Shown: positions 7,760-17,009 of the stretch, piece by piece
How positions within the stretch are numbered: position 1 is the first letter of the stretch
Layout of the letters: each line of letters starts with the position of its first letter
Source: an uncultured Eubacterium sp.
GTDB lineage: Bacteria > Bacillota > Clostridia > Oscillospirales > Acutalibacteraceae
Length of the DNA stretch: 64,000 bases
NCBI GenBank assembly: GCA_900542875.1
Contig: UQPH01000001.1
Location: 62,001-126,000, forward strand
Direction of reading: 5' to 3'
Made by a program: the position numbers and the translations under genes
Notes under the pieces: model-generated
What the model saw: only the letters and a program-made list of their open reading frames with translations
What the model was told of the DNA's origin: nothing
Database searches by the model: none

Positions 7760-9240
7760 CAAAGAAGATTTTGTCAATACTTCTTGTGGCGGTGATTGCT
7801 TTTAGCGTTCTTGTCGGTTGCGGCAAGAAAAAAGAAACGGTCAATCCCGAGCCCGTGACTCAGCAGACGACGCAGGTTATAGCCGACACCACGAGCTTTA
7901 AGATAAGTTACACGCAGTCGGACTCGCTTAATCCTTACGAGGCCGATACGCTTAATAATATGGTGGCTGACGATTTGGTTTATGAGCCGCTGTTTCGTTC
8001 GGACGAAAGTCTTGATATTCAGCCGGAACTTGCAGGCTCGTATTCATATGAGAAGCCTAACGTGCTGTATGTAACGCTCGTCAGCGGACTTGAATTTTCA
8101 AACGGTGATGCGCTTGATGCGTCGAGCGTTGTCGATGCGTTTAATAATGCAAAAAAATCTTCGCTTTGGAGTGCGGCTCTGTCTCCGATTACTAATGCCG
8201 AGGCGGTGAGCGATACGGTTGTCAGCTTTAATTTAAGTTATAAAAACGAATACGCACACAAGCTCTTGACTTTTCCGATAGCAAAGACGGTTGACGGTGA
8301 AAAGTATGCGCTCGGAAGCGGAAGATATAAATTTACAGAGGGCGACGGTAATGTTTATGCCGAACTTAACAAGAATTACAGAGAGGACTTTAATCCTCGC
8401 TTTACCCGAATTCAACTTGTAAACATTCCGGCGACCGACTCCATAAACAATGCACTGAATATAGGCAATATCAGTTATGCCTATCGTTCCCCGGGAGCAG
8501 ACGATATATCGTCGCTAAAGTGCAATAAAAAGAGAGTCAGCCAAAATAATCTGGTCTATGTCGGAATGAACAGTTCTTCGTCGGTTGCTTCAAATGTGAA
8601 TATAAGAAAAGCGGTGTCGCTTGCGATTGACAGAGATACGATAGTAAAGAGTGCATATCAGGGTTGTGCAAAATCGGCTACTTCGATTTTTCACCCGTCG
8701 AGCAATCTCGGCAGAGAAACAAAAATGTTTTTCTCCGCAGCAGATACGGCAGGTGCAAAGCAGGCGATAGCAAAAAGCGGGATTTCATCTCCGTCGCTGA
8801 CCCTTTTGGTAAACAGCAATAAACTCAGAATTTCTGCCGCACAACTGATTAAGCAGCAACTTGAGGCGGTCGGATTTAAGGTTAATGTAAAACAACTCGA
8901 CGAGAGCGAATATCTTGCGGCGTTGAAAAACGGTTCGTATGATATTTATCTCGGTGAGACTAAAATACCCGGCGATATGCGTCTTAGTTCGTTTTTTGAC
9001 TCCTCGGGTGCAACCGCTTACGGTATAGACCAAAACAGTTCGTGTGCTTCGGCTTACGGCGAGTATCTCAACGGCGAGAGGGAAATAGGCGGCTTTACCC
9101 TTGAATTTTCAAATGATATGCCGTTTGCACCGCTTGTTTACCGTGACGGAATAATTTGTTATTCTAAGGCGATTCACGGCGACATACAGGGCTGCTACGG
9201 CGATTTCTTTACAAATATTGAGGATTGGTATTATAACTGA
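7756..9240 (+). CDS. Solute-binding lipoprotein, SBP family 5 (oligopeptide-type ABC)
   Basis: A 494-residue extracellular binding lipoprotein. Residues 1-22 are a lipoprotein signal peptide with lipobox LVGC, Cys22 being the lipidation site. The rest has the family 5 fold: the early motif DTLNNMVADDLVYEPLF, the mid-protein VNIRKAVSLAIDRDTIV and a C-terminal lobe. This family delivers peptides, nickel or similar ligands to an ABC permease. No permease or ATPase gene is adjacent, so it either works with a distant transporter or has become a sensor. It starts within the stop codon of the ymdB-like gene (ATGA) and precedes the Asp23 gene by 18 bases. Confidence 0.85.
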   Translation: MTKKILSILLVAVIAFSVLVGCGKKKETVNPEPVTQQTTQVIADTTSFKISYTQSDSLNPYEADTLNNMVADDLVYEPLFRSDESLDIQPELAGSYSYEKPNVLYVTLVSGLEFSNGDALDASSVVDAFNNAKKSSLWSAALSPITNAEAVSDTVVSFNLSYKNEYAHKLLTFPIAKTVDGEKYALGSGRYKFTEGDGNVYAELNKNYREDFNPRFTRIQLVNIPATDSINNALNIGNISYAYRSPGADDISSLKCNKKRVSQNNLVYVGMNSSSSVASNVNIRKAVSLAIDRDTIVKSAYQGCAKSATSIFHPSSNLGRETKMFFSAADTAGAKQAIAKSGISSPSLTLLVNSNKLRISAAQLIKQQLEAVGFKVNVKQLDESEYLAALKNGSYDIYLGETKIPGDMRLSSFFDSSGATAYGIDQNSSCASAYGEYLNGEREIGGFTLEFSNDMPFAPLVYRDGIICYSKAIHGDIQGCYGDFFTNIEDWYYN

Positions 9241-9258
9241 TTTAATCGGAGGTATTAT

Positions 9259-9636
9259 ATGATAAAGTATGAAAATCAAAACGGATATATCGAAATAACG
9301 AATAATTATTTTGCAAAACTTGTAGGCAATGCGGCTCAAAGTTGCTTCGGCGTAACCCGAATGGTCAGCTCAAACGCTATGCAGAGTATTAAATCCGTTA
9401 TTAAGAACAAGGTTGAGCGTGCCTCTGATATGGATAATTCAAGTCAGGGCATAACGGTAAAGAGCGTAAACGGTGCTCTGGTTATCGACCTTAACATTGC
9501 TGTCTCCTACGGTGTAAATATCAGCGCCATAGCAAACAGCATAGTAAATAAAGTGCGCTATACCATAGAGAGCGCAACAGACCTCAAAGTGTCGGAAGTA
9601 AATGTGCATATTGAGGGAATAGACAGTATTAACTGA
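9259..9636 (+). CDS. Asp23/Gls24 family (YloU-type) protein
   Basis: A 125-residue Asp23/DUF322 protein with the expected beta-strand core: GYIEITNNYFAKLVGNAA at the start, GITVKSVNGALVIDL mid-protein, then GVNISAIANSIVNKVR and a terminal segment KVSEVNVHIEGID. Members in Gram-positive bacteria are cytoplasmic or membrane-associated and linked to envelope homeostasis. The gene lies directly before the YloV/FakA-like gene, an arrangement conserved across Firmicutes (yloU-yloV). The ATG at 9259 follows CGGAGG. Confidence 0.9.
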   Translation: MIKYENQNGYIEITNNYFAKLVGNAAQSCFGVTRMVSSNAMQSIKSVIKNKVERASDMDNSSQGITVKSVNGALVIDLNIAVSYGVNISAIANSIVNKVRYTIESATDLKVSEVNVHIEGIDSIN

Positions 9637-9652
9637 TTCGGAGGATGACTTA

Positions 9653-11287
9653 ATGATTACAGGACAGATGTTTCGTGACGGAGTCATTTCCGGAGCAAAC
9701 AATATTGCAAACAGCAGACAGGCGGTAGACGCACTTAATATTTTCCCTGTTCCCGACGGCGATACGGGTACAAATATGTCTATGACTATCGCTTCTGCGG
9801 CAGACGAGGTAAAGGATTTGCCCGATGATGTCGCACTCTGCGATGTTGCAAAAAAGACGGCAGGTGCTCTGCTTCGTGGAGCCAGGGGAAATTCGGGCGT
9901 TATTTTGTCTCTTATTTTCAGAGGCTTCAGCAAGGCGTTTAAGGGTCTTGAAGAGGCAGGGGGCAAGGATGTTGCCCGAGCATTCAGAGCCGGTACGGAC
10001 GCCGCATATAAGGCTGTTATGAAGCCTACCGAGGGTACCATTCTCACTGTTGTGAGATGTGCCGCAGAGGCTGCCGAAAATATGGCAGAGATAAATGACG
10101 ACCCTATGGAGGTCTGTGTTGCGGCTCTCGAGGCGGCAAAGACGGCTCTTGCCTCCACTCCCGAACTTTTACCTGTGCTCAAGCAGGCAGGCGTTGTTGA
10201 TGCAGGCGGTCAGGGCTTTTTGCTCGTTTTGCAGGGTATGGAGAGCGTATTCGGCTACAATGCTATCATTCGCCCCGTAGGCGAGGAAGCCATTGCCGAC
10301 GATAAGGACTTAAAGGCTGAGGAAAATGCACAAGAACCCACTCTTTCTTACAGCGTTAAATTTACGGTTTATAAAAATTCAAAGGCAAAGGAAAGTGACC
10401 CTATTAAACTTCGTGCATATCTCGAGGCAATCGGAGAGAATGTAACGGTGTCCGAGGACGGCGGAAAAATCGAGGCTCAACTTTGTACCGACGCTCCCGG
10501 TAATGTCATTACAAATGCTCTTAAATACGGTCAACTTTATGATATTACGCTGGAAAATCTGCGTGAGCCGATTGAGGAGCACTCGGAGGAGAAGCAGGTT
10601 TCGGCGGTTGCCGAGCCGATTAATGATTACGGTTTTGTTTCTGTTTGCGCAGGTGACGGTCTTACCGAACTTTTTAAGGATTTGGGTGCAGATTCCGTTG
10701 TGAGCGGCGGTCAGACAATGAATCCGTCAACAGACGATATAGTTAATGCCGTTCTTTCCGTTCCGGCAAAGGTGGTTTATGTTTTGCCTAATAATAAGAA
10801 CATTATTATGGCGGCTCAAATGGCAAGGGACGAGATTAAGGACAGAAAGGTTGCCGTTCTCGAAACAAAGACGATTCCGCAGGGAATTTCCGCAATGCTC
10901 GCATTTGACGAAACGGTGAGCGTTGAGGAAAATGTTGAGGCGATGACGGCACAAGCCGGTTTGACAAAAACCGCAAGCGTTACTTTTGCGGCAAGAGACA
11001 GCGAGGTAGACGGCAAGCCGATTAAAAAAGGACAGATGATGGGACTGTGTAACGGTGCGATTAAGTTCATCGGTGAGGATAAAGAGGAAATCGCCTTTAA
11101 TTCTGCCGCAGAACTTTTCAATCCTGAGGAAAACAGCCTTATTACTGTAATTTACGGCAAGGACGAAACCGAGGAAAACGCAAATAAAATAGAGCAAATG
11201 CTAATTGATAAACTCGGCGATGAAGTCGAGGTCAGCGTTGTGGACGGCGGACAGCCTGTTTACTACTATATTATTTCGGTGGAATAA
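9653..11287 (+). CDS. yloV: DAK2/DegV-associated YloV (FakA-like) kinase
   Basis: A 544-residue protein with an N-terminal DhaL/DAK2 nucleotide-binding domain (residues 1-200) and a C-terminal DegV-like half. The metal-binding loop is PDGDTGTNMSM at residues 34-44; GARGNSGVILS and VVDAGGQGF are further DhaL landmarks. In Staphylococcus the homologue FakA phosphorylates fatty acids bound to FakB for incorporation into phospholipid. No FakB gene is in this window, so fatty-acid kinase is a family-based inference. The ATG at 9653 follows CGGAGG, and the stop is immediately followed by the recG start codon. Confidence 0.88.
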   Translation: MITGQMFRDGVISGANNIANSRQAVDALNIFPVPDGDTGTNMSMTIASAADEVKDLPDDVALCDVAKKTAGALLRGARGNSGVILSLIFRGFSKAFKGLEEAGGKDVARAFRAGTDAAYKAVMKPTEGTILTVVRCAAEAAENMAEINDDPMEVCVAALEAAKTALASTPELLPVLKQAGVVDAGGQGFLLVLQGMESVFGYNAIIRPVGEEAIADDKDLKAEENAQEPTLSYSVKFTVYKNSKAKESDPIKLRAYLEAIGENVTVSEDGGKIEAQLCTDAPGNVITNALKYGQLYDITLENLREPIEEHSEEKQVSAVAEPINDYGFVSVCAGDGLTELFKDLGADSVVSGGQTMNPSTDDIVNAVLSVPAKVVYVLPNNKNIIMAAQMARDEIKDRKVAVLETKTIPQGISAMLAFDETVSVEENVEAMTAQAGLTKTASVTFAARDSEVDGKPIKKGQMMGLCNGAIKFIGEDKEEIAFNSAAELFNPEENSLITVIYGKDETEENANKIEQMLIDKLGDEVEVSVVDGGQPVYYYIISVE

Positions 11288-13303
11288 ATGAATTACGGTG
11301 AATATGATATTCGATATCTTAAAGGTGTAGGAGAAAAAACAGCCCGACTTTACAATAAGTTGGGCATTTTCACCGTTGATGACCTTATTCGCCATTATCC
11401 CAGAAAATATCTCGATTACAGCAATACCGTATCCGTTAAGGATGCACCGCCCGATACCCCTGTTTTTATTAAAGTGACCATGATTACTCCCGTTAAGGAG
11501 TCGATGATTCGTAAGGGGCTTACGCTTTATAAGTGTAATTTCTCGGACGGCGAAACCGTTATAAGAGTTACGATTTTTAATAATAAATATCTTGCAAAAG
11601 CACTGAGAACTTTTGACGATTATATTTTGTACGGAAAGGTGGAAAAAACCTTTACCTTCGCCTCAATGAGTTCACCGCAGATTGAGCGTGCCGATAAGGC
11701 AGAGGTGCACCCTGTTTATCCCACTACGGAGAAACTGTCGGTTAAGGCGATTTCAAATTCCGTGAGGAACGCTCTTGCTCTTGTCGGCAAAATTCCCGAG
11801 ACCCTGAGCGACGATATACTAAAAAAATACGACCTCGTTTCGCTTGATTTTGCGACGAGGCAGATACATTTTCCGACCGATAAAAAAAACGTCGAACCTG
11901 CCCGACACAGGCTTATTTTCGACGAACTTTTGACCCTTCAACTCGGACTTTTGAAACTCAAGGAGAAAGATGTAAAGGGCAATTCGTGTAAGATAAAAAA
12001 AGATTTTACGAATGAATTTTATTCGCTTTTGCCGTTTACTCCGACAGGCGCCCAGCAAAGAGCCGTTGCCGATTGCATAGAGGATATGCAGTCGGACAGA
12101 ATGATGAACAGACTTATTCAGGGCGATGTCGGCTCGGGCAAAACGGCAGTTGCCGGTGCGGTTATCTATACCGTGATTAAAAACGGAGCACAGGCGGCTT
12201 TGATGGCACCTACCGAAATACTTGCCACCCAGCATTTTGAAAGTTTTAAGAAACTGTTTGCATCCACCGATGTCAGGGTTGCATTGCTTACGGGTTCGGT
12301 TAAGGCGAGTGAAAAAAAGGAGATAAAAAGAGCGCTCTGCAACGGCGAGATTGATTTAATCGTCGGCACTCATGCTCTTATTCAAAATGATGTCGAATTT
12401 GAAAATTTAGGTCTTGTGTGTACTGATGAACAGCACCGTTTCGGCGTTCAGCAAAGGGCGAACCTTGCCATGAAGGGCGATAATCCGCATTTGATGGTAA
12501 TGTCTGCCACCCCTATTCCGAGAACGCTCGGACTGATTATTTACGGCGATTTGGATATAAGTCTGCTCGATGAACTTCCGCCCGGACGGCAGGAGATACG
12601 CACGGATGTTGTCACTTCGGCTTATCATAAGAGAATTTATAAATTTATTCGAGACGCAGTTGACAGAGGGGAGCAGGCGTATATAGTTTGTTCGCTTGTT
12701 GATGAGGGCGAGAGCGACCTTATTTCCGCAAAGGAATATGCCGATAATCTTGCAAAAAACGAATTTGTCGGATACAGTGTCGGCTTGCTCCACGGAAAGA
12801 TGAAACCTGCCGAAAAGGATAAGGTTATGCAGTCTTTTGCCGACGGCGAAACGCAGATTTTGGTTTCCACTACGGTGGTTGAGGTAGGTGTTGATGTGCC
12901 TAACGCCACCGTTATGCTTATAGAAAATGCCGACCGCTTCGGTCTGTCTCAACTTCATCAGTTAAGGGGCAGAGTAGGCAGAGGAAAGAATAAGAGTTAT
13001 TGCATTCTTGTTTCGGATAATAAGAGCGACTCCTCCCGAGAGCGGCTTCAGGTTATGAAACATACTTCAAACGGTTTTGACATTGCCGACTATGACCTTA
13101 AAAGCAGGGGTCCCGGCGATTTCTTCGGCAAGCGTCAGCACGGTCTGCCCGACCTCAAAATCGCAGATATGCTCGAGGATACCGAGACACTTCGGCAGTG
13201 CCGTGAGTGTGCGCTGAAAATGCTCGAGAGCGACCCGAGACTTGACGGTTATCCCGAACTTTGCGAGAGGATAAATAATATGTTCAGAAAGACGGATTAT
13301 TGA
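11288..13303 (+). CDS. recG: ATP-dependent DNA helicase RecG
   Basis: RecG remodels stalled replication forks and Holliday junctions. The 671 residues match the family. An N-terminal helix-hairpin-helix (YLKGVGEKTARLYNKLGI) and a wedge OB-fold (residues 60-150) precede the helicase core, with Walker A GDVGSGKTAVAGA near residue 280, the RecG-type Walker B variant DEQHRFGVQQR, motif III SATPIPRTLG and motif VI QLRGRVGRG. The C-terminal region holds the SRGPGDFFGKRQHG segment. The ATG directly abuts the yloV stop codon. The stop overlaps the start of the PHP gene (TGATG). Confidence 0.96.
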   Translation: MNYGEYDIRYLKGVGEKTARLYNKLGIFTVDDLIRHYPRKYLDYSNTVSVKDAPPDTPVFIKVTMITPVKESMIRKGLTLYKCNFSDGETVIRVTIFNNKYLAKALRTFDDYILYGKVEKTFTFASMSSPQIERADKAEVHPVYPTTEKLSVKAISNSVRNALALVGKIPETLSDDILKKYDLVSLDFATRQIHFPTDKKNVEPARHRLIFDELLTLQLGLLKLKEKDVKGNSCKIKKDFTNEFYSLLPFTPTGAQQRAVADCIEDMQSDRMMNRLIQGDVGSGKTAVAGAVIYTVIKNGAQAALMAPTEILATQHFESFKKLFASTDVRVALLTGSVKASEKKEIKRALCNGEIDLIVGTHALIQNDVEFENLGLVCTDEQHRFGVQQRANLAMKGDNPHLMVMSATPIPRTLGLIIYGDLDISLLDELPPGRQEIRTDVVTSAYHKRIYKFIRDAVDRGEQAYIVCSLVDEGESDLISAKEYADNLAKNEFVGYSVGLLHGKMKPAEKDKVMQSFADGETQILVSTTVVEVGVDVPNATVMLIENADRFGLSQLHQLRGRVGRGKNKSYCILVSDNKSDSSRERLQVMKHTSNGFDIADYDLKSRGPGDFFGKRQHGLPDLKIADMLEDTETLRQCRECALKMLESDPRLDGYPELCERINNMFRKTDY

Positions 13304-13974
13304 TGAAATATAAATATGAACTTCATACTCACACCAAATACGGCTCTCGTCAGTGCGGCAGAACACAGCCAAAGGACATAGCAAGAATGTATAAAGAAAA
13401 AGGCTACTCGGGTATAGTCGTTACCGACCATTACAGCCCGCTCACCTTTGATTTCTTCCACGGATATTTTAACCCGAAAAAGTTTATTGATTGCTATATC
13501 GGTGCATATCTCGATATGAAAAAATATGAGGACGAGCACTTTTCCGTTATGTTCGGTATGGAGATCAGGCATTACGCTACGGCTAATGATTATCTGATAT
13601 ACGGCGTTGATGAAAACTGGCTCAGACAGCAGGGCAATTTGCTCCTCTTGTGGGAAAAGCAGATGAGTGAACTTATGCACAGTCAGGGTTATTTGGTTTA
13701 TCAGGCACATCCGTTTCGCCCGGGCATAACACGCTGTAATCCCGATTACATAGACGGTGTTGAGATTTATAACGGCAAAACGCCTAAAAAATCCAACGAA
13801 AAAGCGGAGCAATGGGCAAGGGAGAATGATAAACTTATGGTCTCCGGTTCCGATTTTCATGTCCCGTCTCAACTTGCACGAGGAGGTATAATCACCGAGA
13901 AACCGATTAAAAATAATGCCGACTTGCTCGCCACACTTAAATCAATGGATTTTGAGATGATTAAAACATATTAA
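13303..13974 (+). CDS. PHP-domain metal-dependent phosphoesterase
   Basis: A 223-residue protein made of a single PHP domain, a metallohydrolase fold that typically removes phosphate from histidinol phosphate or nucleotides. Visible metal ligands are HTHT near the N-terminus, VVTDHYSP (residues 37-44), the MEIRHY segment, YQAHPFRPG and the C-terminal SGSDFHVPS. The start is ATG at 13303, overlapping the recG stop by one base; a TTG immediately before it is the alternative. Stand-alone PHP enzymes of this size have varied substrates, and nothing here narrows it. It is the last gene of the operon. Confidence 0.82.
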   Translation: MKYKYELHTHTKYGSRQCGRTQPKDIARMYKEKGYSGIVVTDHYSPLTFDFFHGYFNPKKFIDCYIGAYLDMKKYEDEHFSVMFGMEIRHYATANDYLIYGVDENWLRQQGNLLLLWEKQMSELMHSQGYLVYQAHPFRPGITRCNPDYIDGVEIYNGKTPKKSNEKAEQWARENDKLMVSGSDFHVPSQLARGGIITEKPIKNNADLLATLKSMDFEMIKTY

Positions 13975-13992
13975 TATTATACGAATAAATTA

Positions 13993-14034
13993 AACTCCTT
14001 TTGACTTTAGATAAGCCAAAAGGAGTTGTTTTTT
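13993..14034 (+). terminator. Intrinsic terminator at the end of the ymdB-recG-PHP operon
   Basis: AACTCCTTTTG pairs perfectly with CAAAAGGAGTT (11 bp, 13-base loop) and is followed by GTTTTTTT. A second hairpin with stem GACGAAC/GTTCGTC at 14063-14092, followed by TGTTTTTTGTG, lies just beyond it as a possible backup, also close to the 3' end of the minus-strand GH27 gene. Confidence 0.85.
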
Positions 14035-14115
14035 AGCACTGTAATAATTTTTTATTTGCAGGGACGAACTCTGTTCGAGTGCTTTGTTCGTCTGTTTTTT
14101 GTGTTTTTATTTTTG

Positions 14116-15843
14116 TTAAATCTCATACGAATTTAATGATATTCTGTAAACCTTTACGCCGTGTGGCTTTATCGAGGCTTTAATCGTGTCTCTGTGGAAG
14201 ATTTCATCTGTCCAAAGGTCGTGAACTTCTGCGCTGTTCGTACGACTCATATTGAGGTATGTGTCCTCTTTGAGGTCGTTTAATTCGTACTCAATTTCTT
14301 TGTTCTTATTGCTCTTATTAAAGAAACAGATTGCAACGTCGCCGCCAGAAAGGGGTCTTGCGATAATGTCAACGCTGCCCTGTCTGCCGATTTTCTTTGC
14401 CGGCTTAACGAGTGGGTCTTGGTCGATTGCGATAAGTTCTTTATTTTTAAGAATGCTCAAAATAATCTGAGATTTTTTATCCTCATTTAAGAGAGTGCGA
14501 ATATCGTTTCCGAGCACGAGCGGAGCCGCCATCATACACCAAAGGGTGAAGTGCGATTTGTTTTCTTCGGGAGTAAGTTTTCCGTTTCCTACCTCGAGCA
14601 TATCGGGGTCGTTAATGTGAGACGGAGAAGCGTATTCATAAAGCGGCAGCGTGCGCTTGTAAATATGAACAATGCTCCACCATTTTGCCATAATATCGTG
14701 GGTGGTGCGCCACATATTGCCCGCCTTTGCTCCCCATTTCCACGGATGATTTGTGCCCCATTCGCAGATAGAATACGTAATCGGCTTTTCCTCCGTGTTT
14801 TCAAACATAGCCCATGACGCCGTTGCGTTTTCGAGAGCCTTGCCCATTCTTCTGTATTGAATGTATGCAGAGTCCGCACGGGTGACAACCGGATTTTGAA
14901 GAGTAATGTTGTTTTCGCCTGCGTTCATTTTAACCGTCAGTTGAACCCTTGCGTCAGGAGTAAATGCGACTGACGGCGGAAAGAAGATTTCGTAAATTTT
15001 GCCGTTTACATCAAGTTGCATATACGGCTTTTTCTTTGACGCCATTTTTTTATAATGAACGGTAAATACATATTCGCCGTCTTGAGCGAGATTAACCACA
15101 TATGATGCCTTGCCTGCGCCGTGATTCAAAAAGGCAATACCTTTTCCTGTGGGTAAATCTTTTACCTTGACTGTCTTTGCTCTGCCTGTGAACTTTGCCT
15201 TGTCGGGCGTTAGCCTGAGTGACTCTCTTTCGCCCTTGCTGCTGATGGAAATGTACTCGATAATCGGAGTTTTTCCGCTGATTTTTTCGTTGTGGCAGTA
15301 GTCGTATTTGAAAAATTCTATGCCCCATGATGCAAAGGTTTTTGCATCCAATTCCTCGTTGCCGAGCGATGCAGGCAAATCTTCGCAGGTGAGCGTACCG
15401 TTTGAGGAGTAAATTCCGAGTTTTAATCCCAGGGTGTTTACATCGTTGCACAGTGCTCTGATTCCGCTCGGAAAACTTTCCATATCGCCTCTGAGCATAC
15501 CGTTTTCGTCTCTCATGGAACTGTGCCAGCAGTCGTCGATATTAATGTACTTGTAGCCTGCCCCTGCAAGTCCCGTGTCAACCATAGCCTTAGCTGTGTC
15601 TAAAATCAAGTCCTCGTCTATATGGTTGCGGAATGTGTTCCAGCTTGACCAGCCCATAATCGGGAGTTTTTCGCCGCCGACATAGTCCTTGTCCTTTGAC
15701 GAATCGATTGTCATTTTTGACGGCGGAAACGCTTTCATTGCACACAGCGGACAGTTTCCGTCTGCCTTTGTAGACAAAAACCAGGTGACGAACAGCACCA
15801 GTGCTATTACAATTATCGTAATGACTAAAATGAGAAAAATCAT
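14116..15843 (-). CDS. Membrane-anchored GH27 alpha-galactosidase with inserted carbohydrate-binding domain
   Basis: Glycoside hydrolase family 27 enzymes remove terminal alpha-galactose by a retaining mechanism. Residues 1-23 are one hydrophobic segment that would anchor the enzyme on the outer face of the membrane. The barrel begins at about 60 (PIMGWSSWNTF) with INIDDCW near 101-106. Asp181 in KYDYC is the predicted nucleophile, and the Asp of INDPDMLEVG near residue 401 the acid/base. Between these, residues of roughly 195-335 form a beta-sandwich insertion (EYVFTVHYKK, GENNITLQN) resembling a galactose-binding CBM, so the barrel is interrupted. A C-terminal beta domain ends the 575 residues. 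Its ATG overlaps the preceding nucleotidyltransferase stop (ATGA). Confidence 0.9.
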   Translation of the reverse strand: MIFLILVITIIVIALVLFVTWFLSTKADGNCPLCAMKAFPPSKMTIDSSKDKDYVGGEKLPIMGWSSWNTFRNHIDEDLILDTAKAMVDTGLAGAGYKYINIDDCWHSSMRDENGMLRGDMESFPSGIRALCNDVNTLGLKLGIYSSNGTLTCEDLPASLGNEELDAKTFASWGIEFFKYDYCHNEKISGKTPIIEYISISSKGERESLRLTPDKAKFTGRAKTVKVKDLPTGKGIAFLNHGAGKASYVVNLAQDGEYVFTVHYKKMASKKKPYMQLDVNGKIYEIFFPPSVAFTPDARVQLTVKMNAGENNITLQNPVVTRADSAYIQYRRMGKALENATASWAMFENTEEKPITYSICEWGTNHPWKWGAKAGNMWRTTHDIMAKWWSIVHIYKRTLPLYEYASPSHINDPDMLEVGNGKLTPEENKSHFTLWCMMAAPLVLGNDIRTLLNEDKKSQIILSILKNKELIAIDQDPLVKPAKKIGRQGSVDIIARPLSGGDVAICFFNKSNKNKEIEYELNDLKEDTYLNMSRTNSAEVHDLWTDEIFHRDTIKASIKPHGVKVYRISLNSYEI

Positions 15844-17009
15844 ATTAATCCTATCTCCTCAAAATAATTTATTTCATCCTGTGCGCATTTAAGAGTTTCT
15901 CTGTCGGAGAGATTTTTGTTTGCGCTTTTTGTATATTCTTTTCTGTTTTTTAGGTTATATATTATTCTGTATATCCACCCGAGAGGCAGAAGATACGGCC
16001 GCCCCTCCATAAATTTTATGTACGGAAGTTCTTTCATCTTGCTATAAGGGGGAAAGGCGAGCGACAGCCGTGCGGCAAATGCGTTTTCCTTTCCTTCCTC
16101 GAGGGCTTTTCTGCGTACTATAACCGATGGGTCTCGATTTATGTTTCCGAACGCTCCGTTGTCGAGCAAAAATCTTTCTGTTTTGTCGGTGTCGCAGTTG
16201 TAATTTTTACCTGTGCCGAACCATTTGAAGCAGACGGTGAAAATATTTTTGCCGAATTCGTCCAAGCCGAACTCAGACAGAATTTTGATTACTTCATCGG
16301 TGTTTATCCTAAAGCGTTTGATTACCACGGCAAGGTCGAGTATCATCTTTATGCCTGCACCGTAGAACCAAAAATGGTGGGCGATATGCGTTATTAGGTA
16401 TGCACAGTAGTAATTCGCCTCAAAATGACCTGCATAGCCGTTGAACTCTGCATGGTCGATTGCATCGGAAAAATAGCCCTCTGCACTTTTGCTGCCGACT
16501 TTGCCGTTGATAAGTTTTGTGTGCATCTCAATGAGTACGCCGTTTTTAACATAATCATAGACGGCACCGTTTGTATTTTTCGCCTCATATCCTGCGTTGC
16601 AAAGCAGAGAGAGAACTATCTGTCTGTCCTCTTTTTTTATGAGAAGGTCTATGTCTCCCATAACTCTGAATTCGGGCACGGGATAATATTCTCTGATTTC
16701 GCTCCCTTTAAAAAAAATATGCTTTATGCCGTTTTCGCTCAGCAGGGAGTCGATTTCGTTTATTACCGCCTTTTGCTTATCATAGCGCACAATGCAGTCG
16801 TAAAAATCGTTTTCAAATGCTTTGTATGCGTGTGCGTTATTCTTCAGTACGGCATTGTTTCTCAGCATACTGTAAGTAATTGCCGAGAGATTATGGCTGC
16901 GAGCTTCGGCATACAGAGCGTCAGCGTCAAAGTCGCAGTCGATATTGCAGTCCTTTTTGTTATAAAAACCGTTAAGGCATTGCAGTAAAATTTTTTGTTC
17001 CTTATTCAT
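15840..17009 (-). CDS. Nucleotidyltransferase-fold protein (PF14907-like)
   Basis: A 389-residue protein of the NTP_transf_5 type. The nucleotidyltransferase signature is FKGSEIREYY followed by GDIDLLIKK (about residues 100-126): the G-S pair, then the D-x-D that binds metal. The remainder is helical, with HHFWFYGAGIK and DLAVVIKRF as recognisable segments. In this family the substrate is unknown; members often sit near polysaccharide or peptide-modification genes. It overlaps the GH27 gene by four bases and the upstream PF06695 gene by one base, so the three are translated as one unit. Confidence 0.75.
   Translation of the reverse strand: MNKEQKILLQCLNGFYNKKDCNIDCDFDADALYAEARSHNLSAITYSMLRNNAVLKNNAHAYKAFENDFYDCIVRYDKQKAVINEIDSLLSENGIKHIFFKGSEIREYYPVPEFRVMGDIDLLIKKEDRQIVLSLLCNAGYEAKNTNGAVYDYVKNGVLIEMHTKLINGKVGSKSAEGYFSDAIDHAEFNGYAGHFEANYYCAYLITHIAHHFWFYGAGIKMILDLAVVIKRFRINTDEVIKILSEFGLDEFGKNIFTVCFKWFGTGKNYNCDTDKTERFLLDNGAFGNINRDPSVIVRRKALEEGKENAFAARLSLAFPPYSKMKELPYIKFMEGRPYLLPLGWIYRIIYNLKNRKEYTKSANKNLSDRETLKCAQDEINYFEEIGLI

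Noticed and set aside
9439..10182. A 247-codon open frame on the minus strand
   Set aside because: It is antisense to the Asp23 and YloV genes and has no domain pattern.
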